A DNA stretch of 31,947 nt from Lachnospiraceae bacterium UBA4292 (GTDB taxonomy: Bacteria > Bacillota > Clostridia > Lachnospirales > Lachnospiraceae): assembly GCA_002395865.1 (NCBI GenBank), contig DGVE01000173.1, forward strand, positions 1 through 31,947, given 5' to 3'. The first letter of the stretch is position 1. Every line of letters begins with the position of its first letter. A program made the translations under genes and the position numbers. The notes beneath the pieces are model-generated. The model made no database searches and was not told the DNA's origin. It was given only the letters and a program-made list of their open reading frames with translations. Below are positions 1 through 7,825 of the stretch, piece by piece.

Positions 1-30
1 GATGGGCGGGTGCTGAATAGTTACAGAGGA

Positions 31-98
31 TCTTTCAAACTTTCATAGGTACCGCGGCAGGCACGGCACCTATGGGCACCATGCCTGCGGCATAGTAC
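31..98 (+). repeat. 68-nt pseudoknot-capable element, copy 1 (before tyrA)
   Basis: This segment is 61/68 identical to positions 8865-8932. It can form an H-type pseudoknot. Helix P1 pairs 44-50 with 68-74. Helix P2 pairs 52-55 with 87-90 and 59-63 with 82-86, leaving a 3-nt bulge at 56-58; an alternative P2 is an unbroken 7-bp helix, 57-63 with 82-88. The element ends 5 nt before the tyrA ATG, so it fills the space where a Shine-Dalgarno site should be. None is visible here: the AAGG of copy 2 reads ATAG. Repetition, pairing and spacing are seen directly. That it acts as RNA in translation control is inference; a small mobile palindromic repeat is the main alternative. Confidence 0.7.
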
Positions 99-103
99 AC
101 AAT

Positions 104-1183
104 ATGAAAATAGGATTTATCGGGCTCGGCCTCATCGGCGGGTCCATTGCAAAGGGCCTTAAGAAGGCCCACAGTGACATCTACATAATAGCTCACACCA
201 GAAGCCGCGACAGCCTTCTGCCCGCATTAAATGACGGTGTGATCGATGAGATCGCGGAGGAGATCGACGAGGCGTTCGGAAGCTGCGACGTCATCTACCT
301 GTGTACTCCGGTAGCCAACAACCGCCAGTTCCTGGTGCTTTTAAAGGACGTGATCTCGGAAAATACCATCATCACCGATGTCGGAAGCACGAAGGCGGAT
401 ATCTGCCGCAGCGCAGAGGGGCTGGGCATGGAGAAGAATTTCTGCGGCGGCCATCCGATGGCGGGCTCTGAGAGAAGCGGTTACGCGAACAGCTCAGACC
501 ACCTTCTCGAGAACGCGTTCTATCTCCTGACCCCCACGGAAGGCACTCCCGAAAGAGCCGTGGAGCTTCTCACATCTCTCGCAAAGGATCTCGGCTCGAC
601 AGTTAAGGTCCTCTCCGCTTCCGAGCACGACGAGACTGTGGCCGCCATCAGCCATCTGCCCCACCTCGTGGCATGCTCCCTCGTGGACGCGGTACGCGAC
701 AACGATAAGAACGGCCTGATGAAAACACTGGCCGCGGGCGGCTTCAAGGATATAACCCGTATAGCATCCTCCTCCCCCGATATGTGGGAGCAGATATGCG
801 CAAGCAACCGCGAGCCCATCGCGGACTACATAAGGAAGCACATCGCTTCGATGGAGGCCATCCTTTCCATGGTCGAAGCAGGCGACGGCGCCGGCATCCA
901 CGAGCTCTTCTCTGAGGCTGGCGCCTACAGAAACTCCATCACCGACAGCCTCATCGGGCCCATTGACCAGCAGTTCTACCTCTACTGCGATCTGGTGGAC
1001 AGACCCGGTGCCATCGCGGAGATCGCCGTGCTCCTTGCGACCCGCTCCATCAGTATCAAAAACATCGGTATCATCCAGAACCGCAATTCGGAGCCCGGTG
1101 CCCTGCGCATCCAGTTCTACGACAAGCGCTCGAGGGATGCCGCTGCAGCTGTACTGAAGCAGTATAATTTCCTTGCGGAATAA
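104..1183 (+). CDS. tyrA: Prephenate dehydrogenase with C-terminal ACT domain
   Basis: This enzyme oxidatively decarboxylates prephenate to 4-hydroxyphenylpyruvate with NAD(P), the committed step of tyrosine synthesis, in the cytoplasm. The 359-residue protein opens with a Rossmann dinucleotide-binding motif, GLGLIG at residues 7-12. The family signatures HPMAGSERSGY (about residue 117) and SHLPHLVA (about residue 183) follow. The last 75 residues, with DRPGAIAEIAVLL, look like an ACT domain, which in this family usually gives feedback control by tyrosine; that role is inferred. The ATG at 104 lies directly behind a 68-nt structured element and has no clear Shine-Dalgarno site. A strong terminator follows the stop. 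No other aromatic-pathway gene is visible, but the window begins only 103 nt upstream. Confidence 0.95.
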   Translation: MKIGFIGLGLIGGSIAKGLKKAHSDIYIIAHTRSRDSLLPALNDGVIDEIAEEIDEAFGSCDVIYLCTPVANNRQFLVLLKDVISENTIITDVGSTKADICRSAEGLGMEKNFCGGHPMAGSERSGYANSSDHLLENAFYLLTPTEGTPERAVELLTSLAKDLGSTVKVLSASEHDETVAAISHLPHLVACSLVDAVRDNDKNGLMKTLAAGGFKDITRIASSSPDMWEQICASNREPIADYIRKHIASMEAILSMVEAGDGAGIHELFSEAGAYRNSITDSLIGPIDQQFYLYCDLVDRPGAIAEIAVLLATRSISIKNIGIIQNRNSEPGALRIQFYDKRSRDAAAAVLKQYNFLAE

Positions 1184-1186
1184 TGT

Positions 1187-1214
1187 CACGACCCCGGCCG
1201 GCGCCGGGGTCGTG
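1187..1214. terminator. Terminator between convergent tyrA and PHP genes
   Basis: A perfect 12-bp GC-rich stem (1187-1198 with 1203-1214) has the 4-nt loop CGGC and is followed on the plus strand by CTTATTT. It lies 3 nt after the tyrA stop and 1 nt from the stop of the converging PHP gene, so it probably serves both transcripts. The T-run is short on either strand. Confidence 0.85.
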
Positions 1215-1215
1215 C

Positions 1216-1959
1216 TTATTTCGTCTTTGCGAAGGTCTCACACACATGTATCCCGTGCTCCGCGACCTCCCTCTCGCAAGCCTTCACAGGCTCGTCGTAC
1301 AGATGCTCCGGATCGTGCGCATCGGAGTTTATGAGATAGCGCAGGTCGTATCCCTTCGAGAATTCGAGCATCTCGAAGCTCGGATAGCCCCTTTTTCCCC
1401 TGTAGCCGTTTGTGTTGATCTCTATCGGTATGCGCAGGCTCTCGCATGTAGTGAAGATATCGTGAAATACCTCCTCGCAGGTCTTGTCCCAGCTCTTATA
1501 CTCTGTCAGAAAAACATCCGGGTGCGCAAGCATTTTGAACATCCCCGTGGCCAGCCCCTCGCAAACGCTCTGCCCGTATGCCTTCACCTCGTCCGGCTTC
1601 GTGATGTTGAAGGCGTTTATCCTGCCCGTGCTGTCGCAGTGCTGCCCCATGATCAGGAACTCATACCCCAGCTCGTCGCGAAGGTATCTGTAGGTATCCA
1701 TCTCCTCCGGCAGGTACTCGCACTCAAAGCCCTTCAAGATCTTTATCCTGTCGCGGTACTCTTCTATGGCGGCGTTCAGCTGCGCGTCGAACTCGCCGAT
1801 GTCGTTAAAGTCCAGCCAGCACCATGAATACCTGTGGCACACATGGTCGGTCATGGCTATCTCCTTAAAGCCCAGCTCGACCGCCTTCCTGAAATAATCC
1901 GAAAATTCACCGGTGGCATGCTTGCACCACCGGCTGTGTGTGTGATAATTAGCTATCAT
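1216..1959 (-). CDS. PHP-domain phosphoesterase, histidinol-phosphatase (HisJ)-like
   Basis: This is a 247-residue PHP-family metal-dependent phosphoesterase. The metal-binding motifs are in the expected order: YHTHSRWC at residues 5-12, TDH near 38, a conserved Glu in the GFECEYL segment near 78, AHPD in the middle and INSDAHD near the C-terminus. Family members include the HisK/HisJ histidinol-phosphate phosphatase of Firmicutes histidine synthesis, but many PHP proteins are generic phosphoesterases. No his gene lies nearby, so the substrate is uncertain. Its start overlaps the end of the upstream YesL gene by 11 nt, indicating translational coupling. It is the last gene of the GGDEF/EAL-YesL-PHP operon. 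Confidence 0.85.
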   Translation of the reverse strand: MIANYHTHSRWCKHATGEFSDYFRKAVELGFKEIAMTDHVCHRYSWCWLDFNDIGEFDAQLNAAIEEYRDRIKILKGFECEYLPEEMDTYRYLRDELGYEFLIMGQHCDSTGRINAFNITKPDEVKAYGQSVCEGLATGMFKMLAHPDVFLTEYKSWDKTCEEVFHDIFTTCESLRIPIEINTNGYRGKRGYPSFEMLEFSKGYDLRYLINSDAHDPEHLYDEPVKACEREVAEHGIHVCETFAKTK

Positions 1960-2680
1960 TTTCCTCCGAAAGCTCCTGTTGTCCCGTCACTTCCTGCTCA
2001 GCCTCCGCTGTCTCTTCAGCCTCTTCTGCCGACTCTGAAGCCACCTGCTCGCGCTCGCGCTTCGCCGCTATCGCCTCCTCCGAGGGTCTGAACACTTTCG
2101 CAAACACCTTCGCGGAGAAGTACGCGTACACACCGTAGGCGATAAACGCGTACGGTATCACGAACCACCCCAGGAACGCGCTCACGGCCGCCATCACAAA
2201 AATGATGATCGTCCAGCCGATCTCGCGAAAAGGCATGAATACCGCCATGAAAAACAGCGTGCCCGTGCGGTTTGAAAAGCGCGACAGTATGGGGAACACA
2301 TACAAAAGCACCAGCACCCATATGACGACCACGCCCGCAAAGAAGGCCATCACGACAGTGGCCGGCGTGGTATTCTGCTCATAGTAGTAATACACTCCGC
2401 CCGCAAGGCCGGCACCCACAGCCAGCATGATCAGCCACATGATCGTGGCCTGCACGAAATTCAGCTTGAAGGACTTTATGAAATCCCTGACTACATAGCC
2501 CTCCTGCCCCCTGGCCATCTTCAGGAACACATAGTAAAGAGCAGTAGCGCCTGCTCCGGCGGTCACGACCGGGACGCAGGTGAGTGTGAAGATCACGGAC
2601 AGTATGAGCACGTCCGTCATGCGGTTCATGGCGCGCCAGACGACCCTGTCCTGATCAAATAATGAATTATTGTCTGCCAT
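1949..2680 (-). CDS. YesL-family (DUF624) membrane protein
   Basis: This 243-residue integral membrane protein matches the YesL/DUF624 pattern. It starts with FDQDRVVWRAMNRMTDV before a first hydrophobic helix, followed by about four more helices. The family has no firm biochemical role and is often found beside sugar-uptake genes in Firmicutes; no transporter is present here. The C-terminal 45 residues are a charged, glutamate-rich cytoplasmic-type tail with runs such as SAEEAEETAEAEQE, longer than I expect for the family. The gene begins 1 nt after the stop of the GGDEF/EAL gene and overlaps the PHP gene by 11 nt, so the three are likely one transcript. Confidence 0.8.
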   Translation of the reverse strand: MADNNSLFDQDRVVWRAMNRMTDVLILSVIFTLTCVPVVTAGAGATALYYVFLKMARGQEGYVVRDFIKSFKLNFVQATIMWLIMLAVGAGLAGGVYYYYEQNTTPATVVMAFFAGVVVIWVLVLLYVFPILSRFSNRTGTLFFMAVFMPFREIGWTIIIFVMAAVSAFLGWFVIPYAFIAYGVYAYFSAKVFAKVFRPSEEAIAAKREREQVASESAEEAEETAEAEQEVTGQQELSEENDS

Positions 2681-2681
2681 A

Positions 2682-4652
2682 TCAAATATACTTGTCCGAG
2701 AGACGGTACGTGCCGTCCTCGATCTTCTTCAGAATATCCTCATAGACCATGGGCTTTCCGTAGAAATAGCCCTGAAGCCTGCCGCAGCCTGCCTCCTGCA
2801 GAAATTCCACTGCCTCCTCCGTCTCCACGCCCTCCGTGAGCGTCATCATGTTGAGTGACTTCGCGAGATCCAGGATGCTCTTTACGATCTTCCTCGCGTT
2901 CTCATTGCCGGAGAAGTTCCTGAGGAATACCATATCTACCTTCAGCAGATCGAAGCGGTAATCCTTGAGCACGTTCATGGACGAGTAGCCGGAACCGAAG
3001 TCGTCGAGCCAGATCGAGTATCCCTTTTCATGGAGAATATTCATTGCCTCCTGAAGCTTCGCCATATTGTCGGTAAGTGCACTCTCGGTGATCTCCACGT
3101 GCAGATAATCCCTGGGGATATTGTACTTTTCTATGAGTCCCTCGAGTTCCGCCACGACATCCATCAGTTCAAAATCAAGCCTGGAGAAGTTAAGCGACAC
3201 CGGTACCACGGGAAGTCCCGCGTCCAGGCATTCCCTCATCCTCCTGCACACTGTGTTGTATATGCAGCGGTCGAGCTTGTGTATCTGGCGGCACTCCTCG
3301 AGGACCGGTATGAATACGCCCGGTGAGAGGAAACCCATATCGGGGTCATCCCATCTGGCCAGCGCCTCGCAGCCGCACAGCATACCGTCATCCGCCCAGA
3401 CCACGGGCTGGTAGTAGACCTTTATGTAGCCCTCGCGGACCGCCTTGTCGATATTGTTCAGCACATACTGGCGCAGACGGTAGTTCTTGTCGAGCTTCTC
3501 GTCATACTCCTTGATCGCGTCCTCCTCATGGTTCTTGAGCAGGTAGCACGCATGGCGGCACTTGTTGAGCTCAAGCACGGGGTCCGCGTCCACATCGGTC
3601 GGTCTTAAGGTTCCGGCCTTCATATCGAGATATATCTCACCCTTCTCGGCGACCTTTACGGCTTCTCTGACAGCCTTTACCCTGTCCTCAAAATCCTCTC
3701 TGCAGGTCAGCACGGCGAAGTGATCCTCCGTATCCCTCGCCACAGGCTCACCGGGGAAGTTGCGGGTGATTATCTGTCCTATCTCCTTCAGGAACACATT
3801 GCCCGCCTCATAGCCGTTGCGGTCGTTGTAGGTCTGGAAATTCTCCACATTGAAGAAGATGTATACAGGATGCCTACCCTCCTCCACGGCCTTCTTCACA
3901 TATTCGGAAGCCTCGACGCGGAACCTTCTCATGTTCGGCAGGCCGGTGACATCGTCAGTCACCATGGCGAGCTCCAGGCTTTGCGCCTTCTTCGCCTCGC
4001 GGTGTCTCTGGTAATAAATGCTTATCGCCACCATGGTCAGCGATATGAAATACATCTGGTAATTGACCGTGTCGCCGTCACCGAGCTGTATGGAAGCCCC
4101 GTCCCTGCCCACGGCGTAGTTATTGATCCAGTATCTGAAGACCGCGGCGATGGCGGTCATCATGATCACGGAGATGTACGGTCTCCAGATGAGCAGGCAG
4201 CCCGCATACATGACCATGGTAAGGAAGCATGTGATCATCTTGCCCTTCTCGAAGTCTGAGAAGGAGGTGATCATACCGAAGTACAGGCACACCATGCCCA
4301 GACCCACGGTCCACAGATTCGACAGCTGCTTGTAGCGCTTTATCCTTCCGGAGAGGAATATCAGAGCGTATATAAACACAGCAAGGGCACAGCCCATGAA
4401 GATCCAGTAGCTCTTCGTCCAGTGGAAGAACTCCCCGATATCCTTGACCTTACCGGCGAATACATACTTATTGATATAGCGCACCACCATCCACAGCTCG
4501 AGTGCTATCACCACAAATGACATATACGCCGCGCTGCGGACATTTGCCTCGCGCATATAGTCTGCGACATACGGCGGGTTACGGTAAAACCCAAGGGCGT
4601 CGCGAACCACTTCCCATATCCTCTCTATAAAACCTTTTTTCTTCTTCTCCAT
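2682..4652 (-). CDS. Membrane GGDEF/EAL protein, probable cyclic-di-GMP phosphodiesterase with degenerate GGDEF
   Basis: This 656-residue protein has about six N-terminal membrane helices (roughly residues 30-220), a GGDEF-like domain (about 235-385) and an EAL domain (about 405-645). The GGDEF signature is replaced by TEDHF near residue 306 (VARDTEDHFAVL), so diguanylate cyclase activity is unlikely. The EAL domain keeps the catalytic signatures CEALARW (about 425), EITES (about 519), DDFGSG (about 552), KVDM and EGVETEE (about 612). It should therefore hydrolyse cyclic-di-GMP, with the GGDEF domain as a possible regulatory module. The ATG at 4652 is chosen because GGGGTGAG lies just upstream; a longer reading from 4712 would overlap the promoter at 4695-4723. 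It is first in a three-gene operon. Confidence 0.92.
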   Translation of the reverse strand: MEKKKKGFIERIWEVVRDALGFYRNPPYVADYMREANVRSAAYMSFVVIALELWMVVRYINKYVFAGKVKDIGEFFHWTKSYWIFMGCALAVFIYALIFLSGRIKRYKQLSNLWTVGLGMVCLYFGMITSFSDFEKGKMITCFLTMVMYAGCLLIWRPYISVIMMTAIAAVFRYWINNYAVGRDGASIQLGDGDTVNYQMYFISLTMVAISIYYQRHREAKKAQSLELAMVTDDVTGLPNMRRFRVEASEYVKKAVEEGRHPVYIFFNVENFQTYNDRNGYEAGNVFLKEIGQIITRNFPGEPVARDTEDHFAVLTCREDFEDRVKAVREAVKVAEKGEIYLDMKAGTLRPTDVDADPVLELNKCRHACYLLKNHEEDAIKEYDEKLDKNYRLRQYVLNNIDKAVREGYIKVYYQPVVWADDGMLCGCEALARWDDPDMGFLSPGVFIPVLEECRQIHKLDRCIYNTVCRRMRECLDAGLPVVPVSLNFSRLDFELMDVVAELEGLIEKYNIPRDYLHVEITESALTDNMAKLQEAMNILHEKGYSIWLDDFGSGYSSMNVLKDYRFDLLKVDMVFLRNFSGNENARKIVKSILDLAKSLNMMTLTEGVETEEAVEFLQEAGCGRLQGYFYGKPMVYEDILKKIEDGTYRLSDKYI

Positions 4653-4694
4653 TATCTCACCCCGCAAGTAAATACGAAACGACTGCTTTCGTTC

Positions 4695-4723
4695 ATCATA
4701 CCACATCCCCACTGAAATGGCAA
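4695..4723 (-). promoter_or_regulatory. Sigma-A-type promoter of the GGDEF/EAL operon
   Basis: On the minus strand, TTGCCA (4718-4723) and TATGAT (4695-4700) are separated by 17 nt, close to the housekeeping consensus. The start codon is at 4652, giving a leader of about 37 nt. A 6-bp dyad, ACGAAA and TTTCGT at 4674-4692, overlaps the expected transcription start and could be an operator. Confidence 0.75.
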
Positions 4724-4861
4724 CGTGGTAAATATCAGATAAAGCAAGGTATACACGTGTCTTGGCATCCTTTGAAAACTCATGGCAGGCAGTAAGAACA
4801 CAAAAACATCAAAACAAGCGCAGGTAAGGGGCAATTTTTATCCAGATAGTTACGGCTTCTC

Positions 4862-4891
4862 TTGACGCAGGGTACTTAGGGGCTGTATAAT
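4862..4891 (+). promoter_or_regulatory. Sigma-A-type promoter of the ECF sigma/PrsW operon
   Basis: TTGACG (4862-4867) and TATAAT (4886-4891) are separated by 18 nt. It lies about 80 nt before the ATG at 4972 and is the only good promoter seen upstream of the four-gene cluster. This suggests that basal expression of the ECF factor depends on the housekeeping sigma factor, in addition to any autoregulation. Confidence 0.75.
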
Positions 4892-4971
4892 CAACCCGTT
4901 TAGACACGGCAAACGACAGGCGCCTCAGGCACGCCTTTTCGTGTAAGCCGACACGCCTGATAACAGAAGAT

Positions 4972-5676
4972 ATGAAGATATATTTGGAACCGCCCGAGGA
5001 AAAGCCCATAGAGCGGACAGAGGATATGATAGAGCGCGAGGCCGTCAGAAAGACCCTTAAGGGCGAGCGAAAAAAGCTCGCCTCCATGACCGGCCCTGAG
5101 AGGCGCGCCTATATATATACTTATTACAGGCTGCACATCATCTGCGCCGCGGCTGCCGTCATACTGATCGGTTATGTCATTTACATATTCGCCACCAGGC
5201 AGGAGACCGTGCTTATGGGCGTCGTTATAGGCGACGGCCTGACCGACAGCACATCCGTGGCGCAGACGATAGGCTCAGCCATAGGCACGGGCCCGCGCGA
5301 AAAAGTGGATATTCAGGACGGCATATACTTAAAGCCCGGCTATTCCACAGGAGTTAACACCGGCAATATGAGCGGCGCCACGCAGATACTCATGTACATA
5401 AGCACAAAAGAGCTGGATTTTTATGTCTGCACCGAGGAAGGGCTCGAATATATGGAGCAGAATAAGGTCTCAAAGGACCTTCGCGAATATCTGCCCGCCG
5501 ATCTCGTCACGGCTCTCTCCGACAGTTTTACGCAGGACGGCCACGCCGTGGATATAAGCCCGTGGCGCGAGAAGCTCGGTCTTCACCCGGATACGATGTA
5601 TCTGGGCATCTGCGCTTTGTCGGGAAATGACGAGAATGTGATAAAGTTCGTGAGATGGCTCATCGCAGGGCAATAG
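4972..5676 (+). CDS. Single-pass membrane protein of unknown function, sigma-factor neighbour
   Basis: I do not recognise a named domain in this 234-residue protein. A charged N-terminal region of about 60 residues, rich in Glu, Lys and Arg, precedes one membrane helix (about residues 62-81, LHIICAAAAVILIGYVIYIF). About 150 residues follow that would lie outside the cell. The YTYYRLH lead-in to the helix resembles a type seen in uncharacterised clostridial membrane proteins (recalled, not searched). It is first in the operon and abuts the ECF sigma gene. Topology and position make it a candidate membrane partner or anti-sigma protein, but it lacks the HxxxCxxC zinc motif of classical anti-sigma factors, so this is inference. 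The Shine-Dalgarno site is weak. Confidence 0.75.
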   Translation: MKIYLEPPEEKPIERTEDMIEREAVRKTLKGERKKLASMTGPERRAYIYTYYRLHIICAAAAVILIGYVIYIFATRQETVLMGVVIGDGLTDSTSVAQTIGSAIGTGPREKVDIQDGIYLKPGYSTGVNTGNMSGATQILMYISTKELDFYVCTEEGLEYMEQNKVSKDLREYLPADLVTALSDSFTQDGHAVDISPWREKLGLHPDTMYLGICALSGNDENVIKFVRWLIAGQ

Positions 5677-5703
5677 TTGTTTATTCAAGAGGAGTCTACG
5701 GAT

Positions 5704-6255
5704 ATGGCTGTAACGGACGAGGAGTACTACGACCGTTTTATAAAATACCGCGATGAAGACGATCTGGCGGCTCTCCTCGCAAGGCATAGGGAGAGCCTAA
5801 TGCTCTTCATAGACAGCTATGTGCACGATCTGTGCGACGCCGAGGAGCTGATGATGGACGCGTTTGCGGCTGTCGCCGCAGGGCGGACGATTTTTTCGGG
5901 GCGCAGCTCATTTAAGACATGGTTGTTTTCGATAGGCAAAAAACTGGCTCTTTCGCACATACGCGGCAAAAGGCAGTATTCTCCCCTCGACGAGAACACA
6001 CCGGGTGCGCAGACTGACGCTCCCGAGCTCGAGTTTCTCAAAAAGGAGCGAAACCGGGAGCTCTACGCCGCGCTGGAGCGAATCAACGAAGACTACAGAA
6101 CGATACTGATACTGCTCTACTTCGAGGGCATGGATCACGAGGAGGCCGGACGCGTGATGGGTAAGAATAAACGTCAGATCTATCATCTGGCCGAGAGAGG
6201 AAGAAAGGCTCTTCGCGAGGAGCTGGTGAAGGTTGGGTTCGATCATTATGCCTGA
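5704..6255 (+). CDS. ECF-type RNA polymerase sigma factor
   Basis: This 183-residue protein has the two-domain layout of extracytoplasmic-function sigma factors. A region-2-like part (about residues 20-95) includes DAEELMMDAFAAVA and FKTWLFSIGKKLALSHIR. A region-4 helix-turn-helix (about 120-175) includes ERINEDYRTILILLYFEGMDHEEAGRVMG. The ATG at 5704 is chosen because AAGAGGAG (5687-5694) lies 9 nt upstream; an in-frame TTG at 5677 has no such site. Members of the family redirect RNA polymerase to envelope-stress or surface genes and are held inactive by membrane anti-sigma proteins. The neighbouring membrane proteins and PrsW-like protease fit that pattern. Its target promoters cannot be identified from this window. 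Confidence 0.9.
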   Translation: MAVTDEEYYDRFIKYRDEDDLAALLARHRESLMLFIDSYVHDLCDAEELMMDAFAAVAAGRTIFSGRSSFKTWLFSIGKKLALSHIRGKRQYSPLDENTPGAQTDAPELEFLKKERNRELYAALERINEDYRTILILLYFEGMDHEEAGRVMGKNKRQIYHLAERGRKALREELVKVGFDHYA

Positions 6256-7078
6256 TAAATATGAAACTTTATTTGGAATCATAGGGGTCATTATCGAGAT
6301 AGGACCCGTAGTATTATCTCTTCTGGTCTCTCTTTGCCTGCTGCTGTGTATCATACGAGACATATCGCATGGTTCCGGCTCCAGAAAAACGATTCTCTTC
6401 GCCTTCGGCATGGCCTGTATGCTCCTTAGCAACATCTACTGGATCATATACGACATACTGCGCTCCGGACAGAGGATGCCATTTGCCGCCAATGAGATAA
6501 GTGAATGGGCTCTCTTTCTGCTGCTGGGTGCCGCCCTTTCGGCCGCTTTCCCAAAGAAAGATTCCGCGCTTGTTCAGAAGATATTTGCCGCGGTCTTTGC
6601 CACCGCCAATACCGCCCTGTGGATCGCGTGGTCCGGCGAATGGATACAGGATGTCGTGACCGGCCTGTGTCTTTTGTATTTTCTGTGCAATATCGCGCAG
6701 GGCGCAAAGGACACGAAGGCTCTGGGACGGATACAATGGGCGGCACTTTCAGCCGCATGCGTGCTGTCGGTAACATTTCAGGCATTATGCTTTTTCCTTC
6801 CGGAGTCATATACCGTATACAACGTGATGTCTGAACCCCTGAGTTCACTTTCTCTGTCTGCTTTCGTGCTCTATTCCTTCGTAAAGGCGCTAAAGCTCAG
6901 ATTCTCGGGAGATCGCGGCAAAAGCTCCTGCTACGCGTTCATCGCCTACGCCCTCTGCTTATGCGGCATGTACATGACATCGGGGCTCTTCTATGTGGGT
7001 TTCTACATCGCAAACTCAGTGTTCACGATCACGATATACAGATCATTTGCAAAGGAGGGCGGTCATGATATACGCTGA
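6248..7078 (+). CDS. Multi-pass membrane protein of unknown function
   Basis: This protein of about 276 residues has seven or eight hydrophobic segments spread over its whole length and no motif I recognise. Its start overlaps the end of the sigma gene by 8 nt (ATGCCTGA), and its 3' end overlaps the PrsW-like gene by 14 nt, so it is translationally coupled on both sides. An in-frame TTG at 6233 has GAGGAG 10 nt upstream and is an alternative start giving 281 residues. Tight coupling to an ECF sigma factor and an intramembrane protease suggests a sensor or anti-sigma-like membrane partner, but nothing in the sequence proves it. Confidence 0.8.
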   Translation: MPDKYETLFGIIGVIIEIGPVVLSLLVSLCLLLCIIRDISHGSGSRKTILFAFGMACMLLSNIYWIIYDILRSGQRMPFAANEISEWALFLLLGAALSAAFPKKDSALVQKIFAAVFATANTALWIAWSGEWIQDVVTGLCLLYFLCNIAQGAKDTKALGRIQWAALSAACVLSVTFQALCFFLPESYTVYNVMSEPLSSLSLSAFVLYSFVKALKLRFSGDRGKSSCYAFIAYALCLCGMYMTSGLFYVGFYIANSVFTITIYRSFAKEGGHDIR

Positions 7079-7700
7079 AAATATCCTCCTGTGCATCGCC
7101 ATACCACTTTGCTGCTCACTGTTGTTTGTGAGAGGGGATGTGCGTCGTTTCGTAGGCGCATTTCTGCTGGGCATGGGTGTTTGCCTCCTGTCCGCCTACA
7201 TAAGCGGCTTTATAAATATGGCCACGGGGCTCGGTTCCTCCGACACCTCCGTCTTCATCTCCCCCATAGTCGAGGAGCTTATGAAGCTCATGCCCCTTCT
7301 GTTCTTCCTGCTCATGTTTGAGCCCGAGAGCTCGGTACTGGCCAACATCGCAACCGCGATAGGCGCGGGCTTCGCGACCTTCGAAAACTGCTGCTACATC
7401 CTGAGTTCGGGGGCGGATAATCTGTCCTATGTCATGATACGAGGCATGTCCGTCGGCATCATGCACATCGTTAGCATCTTTTCCCTGGCCATGTGGTTCG
7501 ACATCGCCAAGCGCCTGAAGGTGCTCTCCTTCCCCATCATCATCGGAGCCATGTCGCTGTCAATGACATTTCACGCCATCTACAACCTTCTTGTCTGTGG
7601 AGGCGGCACTTCCGCCATCATCGGCTACCTTCTTCCTCTTTTTACCGCGATAGTTCTTGCGATCCTCTACAAGAGGCTTCAGGAAAAGCTGGTCAGATAG
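7065..7700 (+). CDS. PrsW-type intramembrane metal-independent (glutamic) protease
   Basis: This 211-residue membrane protein matches the PrsW family, whose Bacillus member makes the first cut in the anti-sigma factor RsiW and so releases an ECF sigma factor. The key residues are present: E70 and E71 with K74 (PIVEELMK), F106 and E107 (ATFENCCY), H134 (GIMHIVSIF), and H170 with N174 (FHAIYNLL). The ATG at 7065 has AAGGAGG (7052-7058) 6 nt upstream; this start, not an upstream one, is clearly the used one. It overlaps the preceding membrane gene by 14 nt and ends the operon before a terminator. Linkage to an ECF sigma gene supports a role in regulated intramembrane proteolysis. The substrate is unknown. 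Confidence 0.88.
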   Translation: MIYAENILLCIAIPLCCSLLFVRGDVRRFVGAFLLGMGVCLLSAYISGFINMATGLGSSDTSVFISPIVEELMKLMPLLFFLLMFEPESSVLANIATAIGAGFATFENCCYILSSGADNLSYVMIRGMSVGIMHIVSIFSLAMWFDIAKRLKVLSFPIIIGAMSLSMTFHAIYNLLVCGGGTSAIIGYLLPLFTAIVLAILYKRLQEKLVR

Positions 7701-7708
7701 ATACCCAC

Positions 7709-7740
7709 ACCGCCCCGCAGGGGGCGGTCTTATTATTTTT
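7709..7740 (+). terminator. Rho-independent terminator after the PrsW-like gene
   Basis: An 8-bp stem (7709-7716 with 7721-7728) with loop GCAG is followed by CTTATTATTTTT. It starts 8 nt after the PrsW stop and separates the sigma-factor operon from the following genes. Confidence 0.9.
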
Positions 7741-7825
7741 GAAAAAAATTTATAAACCGGTGGGTAAAAACGCAAAAAGCTGCAACTAATATACAGAAAC
7801 GTATTTGCGATCGGAGGTGATCATA

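Larger units (their letters stand above)
4653..4971. other. Divergent intergenic region
   Basis: This 319-nt stretch separates the minus-strand GGDEF/EAL operon from the plus-strand sigma-factor operon and carries one sigma-A-type promoter for each. Between them I see only a 27-codon reading frame without a ribosome binding site (4782-4865). The leader of the plus operon, about 4898-4971, contains CAGGCG and CGCCTG arms that could form a hairpin, but no named riboswitch is recognisable. Confidence 0.6.

Noticed and set aside
31..98. HDV-like, twister or twister-sister self-cleaving ribozyme
   Set aside because: The helix order resembles an HDV-type pseudoknot, but there is no room for the P3 hairpin and no recognisable catalytic cytosine segment. 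The twister and twister-sister core words are not present in the right order.
4782..4865. 27-codon reading frame (MAGSKNTKTSK...) in the divergent intergenic region
   Set aside because: There is no Shine-Dalgarno site or upstream promoter on that strand, and its stop codon lies inside the -35 of the sigma-operon promoter.
4972..5676. Assigning the first gene of the sigma operon as a zinc anti-sigma factor
   Set aside because: The HxxxCxxC motif is absent and the gene precedes the sigma gene, whereas classical anti-sigma genes usually follow. It is left as an unknown membrane protein.
7766..7810. ECF-type promoter (AAC ... CGTA) before the 7826 gene
   Set aside because: CGTA is present near 7800, but no GAAAC-like -35 lies 16-17 nt upstream; the match is no better than chance.
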